From an uncultured Lutibacter sp. (GTDB taxonomy: Bacteria; Bacteroidota; Bacteroidia; Flavobacteriales; Flavobacteriaceae): a DNA stretch of 64,000 nucleotides. The notes under the pieces are model-generated. The model searched no databases, was not told the DNA's origin, and saw only the letters and a program-made list of their open reading frames with translations. Positions 43,001 through 50,372 of the stretch are shown piece by piece. Both the position numbers and the translations under genes were made by a program. Numbering within the stretch: the stretch's first letter is position 1; each line of letters starts with the position of its first letter. The stretch spans positions 186,001 to 250,000 of the forward strand of contig NZ_CANLZZ010000007.1 of assembly GCF_947495725.1 (NCBI RefSeq), read 5' to 3'.

Positions 43001-44444
43001 CATTAAAATTTAATTTTATATTATCATCATTAACCTCCATTTCGCCATCAAAATGTTTGTTTTTAAAAAGTCCATTTAGATTAATGTTTTTATAAGTGTA
43101 ATTTTTGTATTGATGCTTTGAAACTTTCCCTTTAACAGCAGTATTTAAATTTTCTAATGTAAACCCTTTTCCATCAATATCTGCTTCCATAGATAATACA
43201 CCAACTAAACTATCTTTTATAACTTCACCAAGTTTAAAATCAATTACTTTAATATGGCCTTTATAAGCCGCATTATCTATATTATCAATATTTGTTAAAA
43301 CCAAATCAGAAATAGAAGTTCCTAAATCTGTTTTTAACGTTAATTTCGCGTCAATTTTTGTTGAAGTAATATGAGATTTACCTATTAATGTAAACCTACC
43401 TAATTTTTCAAAACTTGTTGGCAATGAGTTTCCAAGTACTTTAGGCAACAGTATTTTTAAATGATTGTAATCTGAAGTTAAATTAAGAAAATCTCCATCA
43501 AATGAAAATCCATTTTCTTGATTTAAAACATTCTTAAAATTTAAATCTCCATTTATTATGGCATTTTTATCTGTTTTCAACTGTAATTTATGTGCCGTAA
43601 AATTATTTAAAGTCCCTTCTATTTCTGTTGAAAAATGCAAAACATCATTTGTACCAAACTCTTTATAAAAGTTTTTTAAATCGGTTAAAGATATATCGGC
43701 ATTATTAACAGTTGCTTTTAAATTAACAAGATTATTAAAGTCTGAAAAATCTTCTCTTTTGTACGTAAATTTAATATCGGCAAGAATAGATGATGAAGCT
43801 GTTTTAATAACAGAATTTTCAAAGTTCATAAACGATTTAGTATATGTAAAATCGCTTTTAAAGTGTTCTACCTTTAAATTATGATTTTCAATAAAACTAA
43901 AATCATTAATATTTACAGAAACATTTGGACCTTCTACCCTAAAATTATTTGCTTCTCCATTTATTTCATTAAAATAAATAGGGTTTTGGTTTTCATCATT
44001 TTCATCCAATATTTTAACATAACCATTTTCGAGTTTTAAATTAGAAGCAGTTAATAAAAAGCCAGAAGGTTTGTCACTTATAGTTCCATCATCAAATTTA
44101 TCTACAAAAACTGTTAATCCGTCATCAATTTCATTTTTGTATGTTTTAATGTTTAAAATAAAATCTTCTAAATGAATAGTTCCAAACTCTAATTTATTAT
44201 TTAATATATTTTTATAACTAAAAATTGATGTTGTTAAATTTTTAGCTAAAATTAAAGTATCTCCGTGATGATCCTTTATAAAAATATCCTTTAATTGCAC
44301 GTTTCCTAAGTATGCTAAACTAACTTTATCAATATTAATATCAACATCAAAATCATTACGTAAGTAATTTGTTGCAACTTTACCCAATTTAGTTTGTATA
44401 GCTGGAATACTTAAAAGCAAGCTCACTACAACTAAAAAAAGCAT
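40008..44444 (-). CDS. TamB-domain outer-membrane biogenesis protein
   Basis: 1478 aa, single N-terminal anchor (first about 15 residues are hydrophobic, MLFLVVVSLLLSIPA) followed by a very long run of beta-rich repeats and the C-terminal TamB domain (about 1080-1440; DKSTGSYLKGSGTGNLQLEL and the VASELAFKLNN region). Such AsmA/TamB proteins bridge inner and outer membrane and help phospholipid transport or outer-membrane protein assembly. The start may be slightly upstream. Divergent from tsaD. Confidence 0.88.
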   Translation of the reverse strand: MLFLVVVSLLLSIPAIQTKLGKVATNYLRNDFDVDINIDKVSLAYLGNVQLKDIFIKDHHGDTLILAKNLTTSIFSYKNILNNKLEFGTIHLEDFILNIKTYKNEIDDGLTVFVDKFDDGTISDKPSGFLLTASNLKLENGYVKILDENDENQNPIYFNEINGEANNFRVEGPNVSVNINDFSFIENHNLKVEHFKSDFTYTKSFMNFENSVIKTASSSILADIKFTYKREDFSDFNNLVNLKATVNNADISLTDLKNFYKEFGTNDVLHFSTEIEGTLNNFTAHKLQLKTDKNAIINGDLNFKNVLNQENGFSFDGDFLNLTSDYNHLKILLPKVLGNSLPTSFEKLGRFTLIGKSHITSTKIDAKLTLKTDLGTSISDLVLTNIDNIDNAAYKGHIKVIDFKLGEVIKDSLVGVLSMEADIDGKGFTLENLNTAVKGKVSKHQYKNYTYKNINLNGLFKNKHFDGEMEVNDDNIKLNFNGLADLSGSVYKFDFKTTVDYCDLNTLNLFKRDSISKIKGDILIDLKGNTIDDLEGTINFKNSLYLNQKGNYFFKDFNVTSSFSDSVRTITINSPEIITGKIVGNFKFNELSKLTQNSIGSIYSNYKPYKVTSNQNLEFGFNVHNKIVEVFYPEIILSPTTTIKGSINSNENLFKLNIKSPKVDAFQNEIEELKLQIDNKNPLFNTQLTVDKINSSIYDISDLHLVNITLSDTLYFRTEFKGGEKQTENFELSFYHTFNKQNKSVFGLQKSNFTFKHNKWIINPEDNLKNNVVFDGKTKTYDINSFLIATKNEKIEFSGTIKDTIYKNLNFKFKDVKLSSITPDIDSLKLVGVINGNLNYNQLEKVVKPTANLKLSNFKVNNSLQGDLNINIEGKNSIKKYGVNMSLVRDKNITFSAVGELDFEPIKPVMDIVVDFEAFKLDALSPLGEDVISNIRGFAYGNVNLTGEIRNPSMLGDLYLDQAGLGFPYLNVDYNFEGTSVITLTDQTFNLEDVLIQDNLKKSRGSLNGTISHKFFDNWKLNLELVTSNLLVLNTEEDETSVYYGTGFLAGNATIKGLTDKLVIDVNGKTNKGTRFVIPISDVKTVETSQLIRFVVPEDNKKDTKTRKQIVSEKLKGLSLNFNIEVTKDAIVEMVLDKSTGSYLKGSGTGNLQLELDTKDKFNMYGDFIVDNGIYNFKYGGIINKPFIVERGGSVSWSGDPFTADINIEAIYRVSANPKSLLDNITTNRKIPIDLITRFSGELFNSQRTFDIEIPNSSSTVASELAFKLNNNDTNSKTIHFMALLATGSFYNESNLSVNSTGLVYGTTSDLLSNAFDNIVNKGNSKFKLKPVYTFGEKNRIDNLNINDQLGLDFDYQLNDKIIINGKASVPIGSKEQTNIIGEVNVDFLMNDEGTLKSSIFNRQNEINYSEQEEEGYTQGVGINYQIDFDNSRELLEKLGLKKKKQKDSIKTPTKEIENKIKSEKFINIKSKNKNKDE

Positions 44445-44495
44445 TAGTGCAACAAAAATTTTAACTACTATTTTTTTAATTCGTTTGATATGCGC

Positions 44496-44503
44496 TAAAT
44501 TTG
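44496..44503 (+). promoter_or_regulatory. -7 element of tsaD promoter
   Basis: TAAATTTG followed by CA matches TAnnTTTG, 39 nt before the tsaD ATG. No -33 TTG at 17-23 nt was found. Confidence 0.45.
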
Positions 44504-44542
44504 CATTTTTACGGCAATTTTCGTGCCCTAATTTGTTATTAA

Positions 44543-45577
44543 ATGATTAAAAATAAACCAATTTACATTCTTGGTATTGAATCTTCTTGTGACGATACAA
44601 GTGCCTCTGTTATTTGCAACGGAAAAATATTATCAAATGTTGTAGCAAATCAAGAAATTCACACCAAATATGGAGGTGTTGTTCCAGAATTAGCTTCACG
44701 CGCTCATCAACAAAATATTGTTCCTGTAATTCAACAAGCAATTCAACAAGCAAATATCGACAAAAAAGACTTAAATGCCATAGCTTTTACGCGCGGACCT
44801 GGATTAATGGGTTCTTTATTAGTTGGAACCTCATTTGCTAAGTCGCTTTCATTGGCTTTAGATATTCCGTTAATTGCTGTAAATCATATGCAAGGACACG
44901 TTTTAGCTCATTTTATTGAAGAAGAAAATCATAAAAAACCACCATTTCCATTTATATGTTTAACCATTAGTGGAGGACATACACAAATTGTAAAAATTAC
45001 AAATCACTTTGAAATGGAAGTTTTAGGTGAAACTTTAGATGATGCAGTTGGCGAGGCCTATGACAAATCTGCTAAAATTTTGGGGTTACCTTACCCAGGA
45101 GGTCCATTGGTTGATAAATATGCAAGATTAGGAAATCCAAAAGCTTATAAGTTTACAAAACCTCGAGTAGATGATTTAAATTTTAGCTTTAGTGGATTAA
45201 AAACTGGTATTCTTTATTTTATACAGAAACAGGTAAAAGAAAATCCCAATTTTATTGAAGAACACTTAAATGACATTTGCGCTTCCATTCAACATACAAT
45301 TGTAGAAATATTATTTGACAAACTGAAACTAGCTGTAAAACAAACCGGAATTAAGCATATTGCTATTGCCGGTGGAGTTAGTGCTAATTCAGAAATAAGA
45401 AAAGTTTTAAAAGAAACTGAAACCAAATTTGGGTGGACAACTTATATCCCAAAATTTGAATATACTACTGACAATGCAGCTATGATTGCAATTGTTGGAT
45501 ATTTAAAATATTTAGATGACGATTTTTCAAAAGAAACTGTTGCTGCTACTGCAAGATTAAAGGTTAGTGAATCTTAG
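44543..45577 (+). CDS. tsaD: tRNA threonylcarbamoyl-adenosine (t6A37) transferase TsaD
   Basis: 344 aa. ASKHA-fold enzyme that transfers threonylcarbamoyl from TC-AMP to A37 of ANN-decoding tRNAs, acting with TsaB and TsaE. Metal ligands in NHMQGHVLAH (two His) and the C-terminal YTTDNAAMIA Asp; ISGGHTQIV and GVSANSEIR also conserved. Full length. Ends before a bidirectional terminator. Confidence 0.95.
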   Translation: MIKNKPIYILGIESSCDDTSASVICNGKILSNVVANQEIHTKYGGVVPELASRAHQQNIVPVIQQAIQQANIDKKDLNAIAFTRGPGLMGSLLVGTSFAKSLSLALDIPLIAVNHMQGHVLAHFIEEENHKKPPFPFICLTISGGHTQIVKITNHFEMEVLGETLDDAVGEAYDKSAKILGLPYPGGPLVDKYARLGNPKAYKFTKPRVDDLNFSFSGLKTGILYFIQKQVKENPNFIEEHLNDICASIQHTIVEILFDKLKLAVKQTGIKHIAIAGGVSANSEIRKVLKETETKFGWTTYIPKFEYTTDNAAMIAIVGYLKYLDDDFSKETVAATARLKVSES

Positions 45578-45593
45578 TACAACCGTTTAAAGC

Positions 45594-45633
45594 AAAAAAA
45601 GTCCATTTAAATTAATTTAAATGGACTTTTTTT
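45594..45633. terminator. Bidirectional terminator between tsaD and the permease gene
   Basis: Perfect 20-bp palindrome: A7-GTCCATTTAAATT followed by its reverse complement ending in T7. Serves the convergent genes on both sides. Confidence 0.9.
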
Positions 45634-45648
45634 TATACAAAATATTTT

Positions 45649-46884
45649 TTAATCTTCTACGTGACTTCCTTTTATAGGTGAAGACTTACTTGGTAATATA
45701 AGGTTTAAAATAACACCAACAATTGATGCTAAACCAATACCAGCTAATGAAAAATTACCGTAACTCATTTGAGCGCCTCCAATACCAATTGTTAATATAA
45801 TTGAAACAATAACTTGGTTACGAGTTTTGGAAAAATCTGTTTTCGCATCAATTAAAGTTTTAATACCTATACTTGCAATCATTCCAAAAAGTAATAACAT
45901 AATTCCACCTAAAACTGCAGCAGGTATTGTTTTTAATACAGCACTAATTTTACCTACCAATGAAAATATAATTGCAGTAACAGCTGCAATACGTAAAACT
46001 CTTGGATCTGTAATTTTTGTTAAAGCTACAGCTCCAGTAACCTCACTATATGTTGTATTTGGAGGCCCTCCTAAAAATCCTGCAAAAGCAGTTGCAATAC
46101 CATCACCAAGTAAAGTTCTATGTAAACCTGGCTCTTTTACAAATTCTTTCTCGGCAACTCCACCTATTGCATACATATCTCCAATATGCTCAATAATTGG
46201 TGCTACAGCAACAGGAATCATATAAACAATTGCCGCCCAGTTAAACTCTGGTGTCGTAAATTTTGGAAGTGCAAACCAAGCTGCTTCGTTTACTGAAGAA
46301 AAATCTACCAAACCTGCAAAAATTGAAATTATATATCCTACTACAATTCCAATAAATATTGGAATAAGTTTTAAAATACCTTTTGCGTATACAACAATTA
46401 CAATAGCTGTAATTAAAACAGACATTGCAATTAGCCAGTTATTCTTGGCCATATCAACTCCTACAGAAGCCAATGATAAACCAATAATCATAATTACGGG
46501 ACCAACTACAATTGATGGAAATATTTTTTCAATTACCTTTAATCCCCATAGCTTTACAATTGCCGAAACAATACCATATACAATACCAACAGCAATAAGA
46601 CCTCCAAGTGTTCCTGGATAACCATATAATTTTGTGGCTGCAACAATTGGCGCTATAAAAGCAAAACTACTTCCTAAAAATACAGGAACTTTACCTTTTG
46701 TTATTATGTGAAAAATTAGTGTTCCTACACCGGCAGTAAATAAGGCTACTGACGGATCAATATCAATTAATAACGGAACTAATACAGTAGCACCAAATGC
46801 AACAAATAAAAATTGAATTCCAATAATTATCCGCCTGGGAGTACTTTTAATTTCTGATGTGTTGTTAGTTTGTGTTGGTATCAT
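45649..46884 (-). CDS. Uracil/xanthine permease (UraA-like)
   Basis: 411 aa, NCS2/NAT family with about 12-14 helices. UraA-like features: QFLFVAFGATVLVPLL in TM1, FLGSSFAFIAP in the TM3 region, PVAVAPIIEHIGD with the conserved Glu, and GGPPNTTYSEVTGAVALT (NAT signature area). Proton-coupled nucleobase uptake; uracil is most likely but xanthine is possible. No pyrimidine salvage gene is adjacent. Confidence 0.88.
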   Translation of the reverse strand: MIPTQTNNTSEIKSTPRRIIIGIQFLFVAFGATVLVPLLIDIDPSVALFTAGVGTLIFHIITKGKVPVFLGSSFAFIAPIVAATKLYGYPGTLGGLIAVGIVYGIVSAIVKLWGLKVIEKIFPSIVVGPVIMIIGLSLASVGVDMAKNNWLIAMSVLITAIVIVVYAKGILKLIPIFIGIVVGYIISIFAGLVDFSSVNEAAWFALPKFTTPEFNWAAIVYMIPVAVAPIIEHIGDMYAIGGVAEKEFVKEPGLHRTLLGDGIATAFAGFLGGPPNTTYSEVTGAVALTKITDPRVLRIAAVTAIIFSLVGKISAVLKTIPAAVLGGIMLLLFGMIASIGIKTLIDAKTDFSKTRNQVIVSIILTIGIGGAQMSYGNFSLAGIGLASIVGVILNLILPSKSSPIKGSHVED

Positions 46885-46920
46885 TTTGGGTTTGTTTTTA
46901 AAATCTCACAAAATTAACCA

Positions 46921-46963
46921 TAAAAACAGAACAACCTAAATATCAAGCTTTAGATTGTTCTGT
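46921..46963 (-). terminator. Terminator after the zinc-type TonB receptor
   Basis: 15-bp arms ACAGAACAACCTAAA / TTTAGATTGTTCTGT (one wobble pair, 8-nt loop) with a T5 run on the minus strand, 30 nt past the receptor stop. Confidence 0.8.
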
Positions 46964-46992
46964 AAACCCTTAATTTAGAATTATTCTAGCTA

Positions 46993-49251
46993 TTAAATAT
47001 TAAATTTTATACTTGTTATAAAATTTCTTCCAATATTATTTATTCCATTATATTTTAAACGAGAAAGATGTGAAATATAAGATTTATCTAATGCATTATT
47101 TATGTTGAAATTAACATCAAAACTTAACTTGCTCAGTTTTATAGTTCCCCCAATTCCCAAATTCAACAAATTATATGCATCACTTTTGGTTTCAAATGCA
47201 CTTAAATTATCCTGTTCAAAAGTGCTTTCTAGTGTTACTGAGGCAAAACCATTTTGTAACCATTTAATACTATTAATTTCTGCTCTAATAGTATTTGTTA
47301 ATTTATTTGCAGGAATTAAAGGCAAATAATCTCCATTGTTTTGTTTACCAACTACCATTTCAAAATTACTATGTAAGTGCATCCAGTCTAAAGGATGCGG
47401 ATGCAAGTGTAAACCAAATTCTCCACCATACAATTTAGCATTGTCTTGTGTGTAACTATACACTTCAAAATCGTCTTCAATTTCACCTGTTGGAGAAATA
47501 AAAATATAGTCGTTTATATAATTATAAAAACCATTTAATACCATTTCAAAATGATCTGTTTTGTATTCAAAAGATATATCACTTTGGTAATTCTTTTCTT
47601 GTTCAAGTAAATTATTACCCAGTTCAAATCTATTTGAGCCATGATGAACACCATTTGAAGTTAACTCAGCCAAGTTTGGAGCTTTAAATCCTGAGGCTAA
47701 GTTAATTCTACTTATAATTTTATTAAAAATTAATGTTTTGTAGCCCAATGAAGCCGATATATTATTAAAAGATTTATCGATAGCTTCAAATATATGAACT
47801 TCATCCTCATGAGCCACTTCATGATATTGAGTTGCTATATTTCTATAATCAAACCGAATCCCTGCTTGAATACTACGATTATCAATAGCGTGCATAGCAG
47901 TAGCAAAAATTCCAAAGTCATTAATATCAGCATTCGGAATCAAAATTTCTTCACCAAAATTCCTATTTTCCTGATACATTCCTTGAACTCCAAAAACTGC
48001 ATCAATATTTTTAATTTCTGGTAAATGCCATTTTACATCATAACTATATGTATCTAACACTAGTTGTAATGCAGCTTCAACATGTTCTTCTTCATGTTCT
48101 TCATCTTCATGTTCTTCATCTTCGTGATGGTGTTCTTCAAACTCATTTCTATTATTTCTAGTAAATCCAAAAACTGTCGAAATTTTTGAATTATTTAAGA
48201 AAAACGTATTATTTAAACTCACCATTCTTGTAGTTAAAGCCTGATATGGAAAAAGTTTATCTTTTGAAGTAGATTGATCTCCAATTTCTTCAGGAATTCC
48301 AATATTACTGTCATTATATAAAAACCGAAGCGCACTGGAAATTACTTCACTATTATAAGCAACGGCAGCATTAAAGCTTGTTTCATTAAATCTAGTATTG
48401 GTTACTCTTTCATCATTTGATGTTTTATAATCACTATGTGTATTATATGCTCCATTTGCTAAAAATTTCCACTTATTAAAACTTTGCTTAGCACTTAACG
48501 ATGTATTTGTACCTTCCGTATTAGAATAAAAAGTTTGAGATCCAGAAACTTTAAATGTGTTAAGTGGTGCAAATTTTACAGGATTAAAATATAGAACTCC
48601 TCCTAATGCATCAGAACCGTATAATAAAGATGCCGGTCCTTTTATTACCTCCATACTTTCAATACTCGAAGCATCAACTCCCAAGCCATGTTCGTCTCCA
48701 AACTGTTGATTTTCCAATCTTAAACCTTGGCTGTAAACCAAAACCCTATTCCCTCTTAAACCTCTAATAACTGGTTTTCCTATACCTGTTCCTGTTGAAA
48801 TTACTGAAACTCCAGGAACACTTGTAATTCCCTCACTTAAAGTTACAATTCCTTTGTTTTGAAGTTGAGCTAATGAAGCTTTTTCAACTTTCATAACATT
48901 TTCACTTTGTAGTTTATTAAAAGGAGTTGAAATAATTACCTCATCCATTTTAAACACACTCTCTTCTAGAATGAAATTTAATTCGGTAATTTCCTCAGTT
49001 AATTTTATAGTTTTTATTTGAGTTTTATATCCAATATAAGCTACTTTTATTTTTAAAGTACTACTTGGCAAATTGTTTAATTCAAAATATCCGTATTCAT
49101 TTGTTGCAGTACCTTTATTTAGTTCACTTATATAAACCTCTACTCCAAACAATTTTTGATTATGTGTACTAGAAACAGTACCTTTTATTGAGTTTTGCGA
49201 ATACACAATACTCGTTAACCCCATAAATAAGGTTAAAATATATGATTTCAT
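46993..49251 (-). CDS. TonB-dependent receptor with His/Glu-rich loop, probable zinc uptake
   Basis: 752 aa. Signal peptide 1-18; CarboxypepD_reg-like domain about 20-95; TonB-box-like MDEVIIST (102-109); plug about 115-225 including RLENQQFGDEHG; barrel to the end (SIKFNI). An extracellular loop at about 371-393 is almost only His, Glu and Asp (EEHHHEDEEHEDEEHEEEHV). A His-rich loop and the DEHG motif are features of ZnuD-like zinc receptors, so Zn2+ (or another divalent ion) is the best guess. A His-rich exported small protein lies just upstream. Confidence 0.85.
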   Translation of the reverse strand: MKSYILTLFMGLTSIVYSQNSIKGTVSSTHNQKLFGVEVYISELNKGTATNEYGYFELNNLPSSTLKIKVAYIGYKTQIKTIKLTEEITELNFILEESVFKMDEVIISTPFNKLQSENVMKVEKASLAQLQNKGIVTLSEGITSVPGVSVISTGTGIGKPVIRGLRGNRVLVYSQGLRLENQQFGDEHGLGVDASSIESMEVIKGPASLLYGSDALGGVLYFNPVKFAPLNTFKVSGSQTFYSNTEGTNTSLSAKQSFNKWKFLANGAYNTHSDYKTSNDERVTNTRFNETSFNAAVAYNSEVISSALRFLYNDSNIGIPEEIGDQSTSKDKLFPYQALTTRMVSLNNTFFLNNSKISTVFGFTRNNRNEFEEHHHEDEEHEDEEHEEEHVEAALQLVLDTYSYDVKWHLPEIKNIDAVFGVQGMYQENRNFGEEILIPNADINDFGIFATAMHAIDNRSIQAGIRFDYRNIATQYHEVAHEDEVHIFEAIDKSFNNISASLGYKTLIFNKIISRINLASGFKAPNLAELTSNGVHHGSNRFELGNNLLEQEKNYQSDISFEYKTDHFEMVLNGFYNYINDYIFISPTGEIEDDFEVYSYTQDNAKLYGGEFGLHLHPHPLDWMHLHSNFEMVVGKQNNGDYLPLIPANKLTNTIRAEINSIKWLQNGFASVTLESTFEQDNLSAFETKSDAYNLLNLGIGGTIKLSKLSFDVNFNINNALDKSYISHLSRLKYNGINNIGRNFITSIKFNI

Positions 49252-49296
49252 ATATGAATTTGTTTTATTGTTAATTATATGTATTTATACTATTTG

Positions 49297-49575
49297 TTAC
49301 AATAAAACTGGTGGTGCTCTTGATGATTTATGTGTAAGTTTAATTGAAGCTATTAAAGCTTCAAAAGTTGCAAATTTTGTTTCTGAAAAAGTATTTTCAT
49401 TTATTACAATTTCAGAAGAAAAATCTACAGAATTCTGATTAATTTTAAAGTGAAAAACAGAACAATCAAATTCGTGTTCATCAATATGCAAATCATATTC
49501 ATTACAAACATGATGTGAATGATGATGGAATGAGTGCACAAACTGTACGGCGAAAGGAAGCAGTACAGCAAACAT
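49297..49575 (-). CDS. Small exported His-rich protein
   Basis: At least 92 aa. With the ATG at 49575 it starts inside a hydrophobic segment and has no positive n-region; the frame continues upstream to an ATT at 49614, giving I/M-NKIAKHIISSVL as a normal signal-peptide start, which is probably right (105 aa). After the signal comes SFHHHSHHVC and a second cluster, HIDEHEFDCSVFHF, so His and Cys could bind metal. It lies 45 bp upstream of the zinc-type receptor and is probably in its operon. No named function. Confidence 0.65.
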   Translation of the reverse strand: MFAVLLPFAVQFVHSFHHHSHHVCNEYDLHIDEHEFDCSVFHFKINQNSVDFSSEIVINENTFSETKFATFEALIASIKLTHKSSRAPPVLL

Positions 49576-49645
49576 TAATACACTTGAAATTATATGTTTT
49601 GCTATTTTGTTAATACCTTAAATTTTCGGCAATATTACAAATAAT

Positions 49646-49831
49646 TTAATCTTTTACTCCTAATTTGCCTAGAATTATTTCTAGTAAGCACCAATTTGTA
49701 AAACCTCGTTGAAATAAATTAGCCCCTACAAATGCAGTAAACCATAGCCAATTTATATTAACTTTTAAAGCTAACACCAAACTAATTAATATAAAAGCTC
49801 CCGGTATAATGTTCATTAATCTTGATTTCAT
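49646..49831 (-). CDS. DUF2892 (YgaP-like) inner-membrane protein
   Basis: 61 aa with two hydrophobic helices. Pattern MNIIPGAFILISLVLAL...WLWFTAFVGANLFQRGFTNWCLLEIILGKLGV is that of DUF2892: PG near the start and an FTxWC-LxxLGK end. The Cys is conserved in the family and may take part in sulfur/rhodanese chemistry, but here no rhodanese is adjacent. Sits 12 bp from the PII-like gene. Confidence 0.8.
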   Translation of the reverse strand: MKSRLMNIIPGAFILISLVLALKVNINWLWFTAFVGANLFQRGFTNWCLLEIILGKLGVKD

Positions 49832-49843
49832 ATTGTCTTATTT

Positions 49844-50152
49844 TTAATTAATAAATTTTTCAATATCTAATACAATTGCTTTAATTGGATTAGAGTTCGT
49901 TTTTTTCGAATTAAATTCTTCAATACTTTTAAAAATGATATCAATTTTATCTTCTGAAGTAAAAGAAAAATATAATTTAGAATCGTGAGAATCTCTTTGG
50001 GCAGAAAACCAATTATCCTGTATATTTTTCGAGGAAAAAAATTTATGCCCTTGTATATCTGAAGTACTGTAAACATTAATCTCCGCTTTTTTAAAAAGCT
50101 TGCAAATGTCTTTTTCAAATTCTAATACACTTGTTATTAATAGTAGTTTCAT
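49844..50152 (-). CDS. Small PII-like protein associated with RND efflux
   Basis: 102 aa from the ATG at 50152 (MKLLLITSVLEFEKDICKLF); an ATG at 50206 would add a basic, non-conserved stretch. Strand-helix-strand pattern and length resemble the PII-like small proteins (DUF3240 group) often coded beside CzcA/RND pumps. No ligand site can be assigned. It lies after the RND operon, separated from it by a repeat-rich gap. Confidence 0.6.
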   Translation of the reverse strand: MKLLLITSVLEFEKDICKLFKKAEINVYSTSDIQGHKFFSSKNIQDNWFSAQRDSHDSKLYFSFTSEDKIDIIFKSIEEFNSKKTNSNPIKAIVLDIEKFIN

Positions 50153-50192
50153 TTTAGGTGTTTTTGGTGAATAATGCTGTATTTTTTTACTC

Positions 50193-50269
50193 GTCATTCT
50201 GAACATGATTCAGAATCTCATCATAATTGTTTCCAATTTTGTAAGAACTTGAATCAAGTTCGGATTGAC
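50193..50269. repeat. Palindromic dispersed repeat (same family as 10345-10422)
   Basis: Begins GTCATTCTGAACATGATTCA and ends AAGTTCGGATTGAC; ends are imperfect reverse complements with an AT-rich loop. Shares most of its length with the element inside 10318-10447. Confidence 0.7.
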
Positions 50270-50282
50270 GTATTTGTTATAA

Positions 50283-50364
50283 GTCATTCTCAACGGTAGT
50301 GAAGAATCTTTTTGCTCTTGACAATAAGATTCTTAATTCTGTTATCACTTCATTTAGAATGTCA
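50283..50364. repeat. Palindromic dispersed repeat (second family)
   Basis: Begins GTCATTCTCAACGGTAGTGA, contains AAGAATCTT ... AAGATTCTT arms and ends CATTTAGAATGTCA. Similar to 23168-23233. It stands immediately behind the element at 50193-50269, so two elements of different families are in tandem after the RND operon. Confidence 0.65.
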
Positions 50365-50372
50365 ATAATTGA

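Noticed and set aside
45827..46225. 132-codon plus-strand open frame
   Set aside because: Antisense to the uracil-type permease, which has strong family motifs.
49867..50118. 83-codon minus-strand frame overlapping the PII-like gene
   Set aside because: Shifted frame of the same DNA; the other frame has the coherent strand-helix pattern and a better start.
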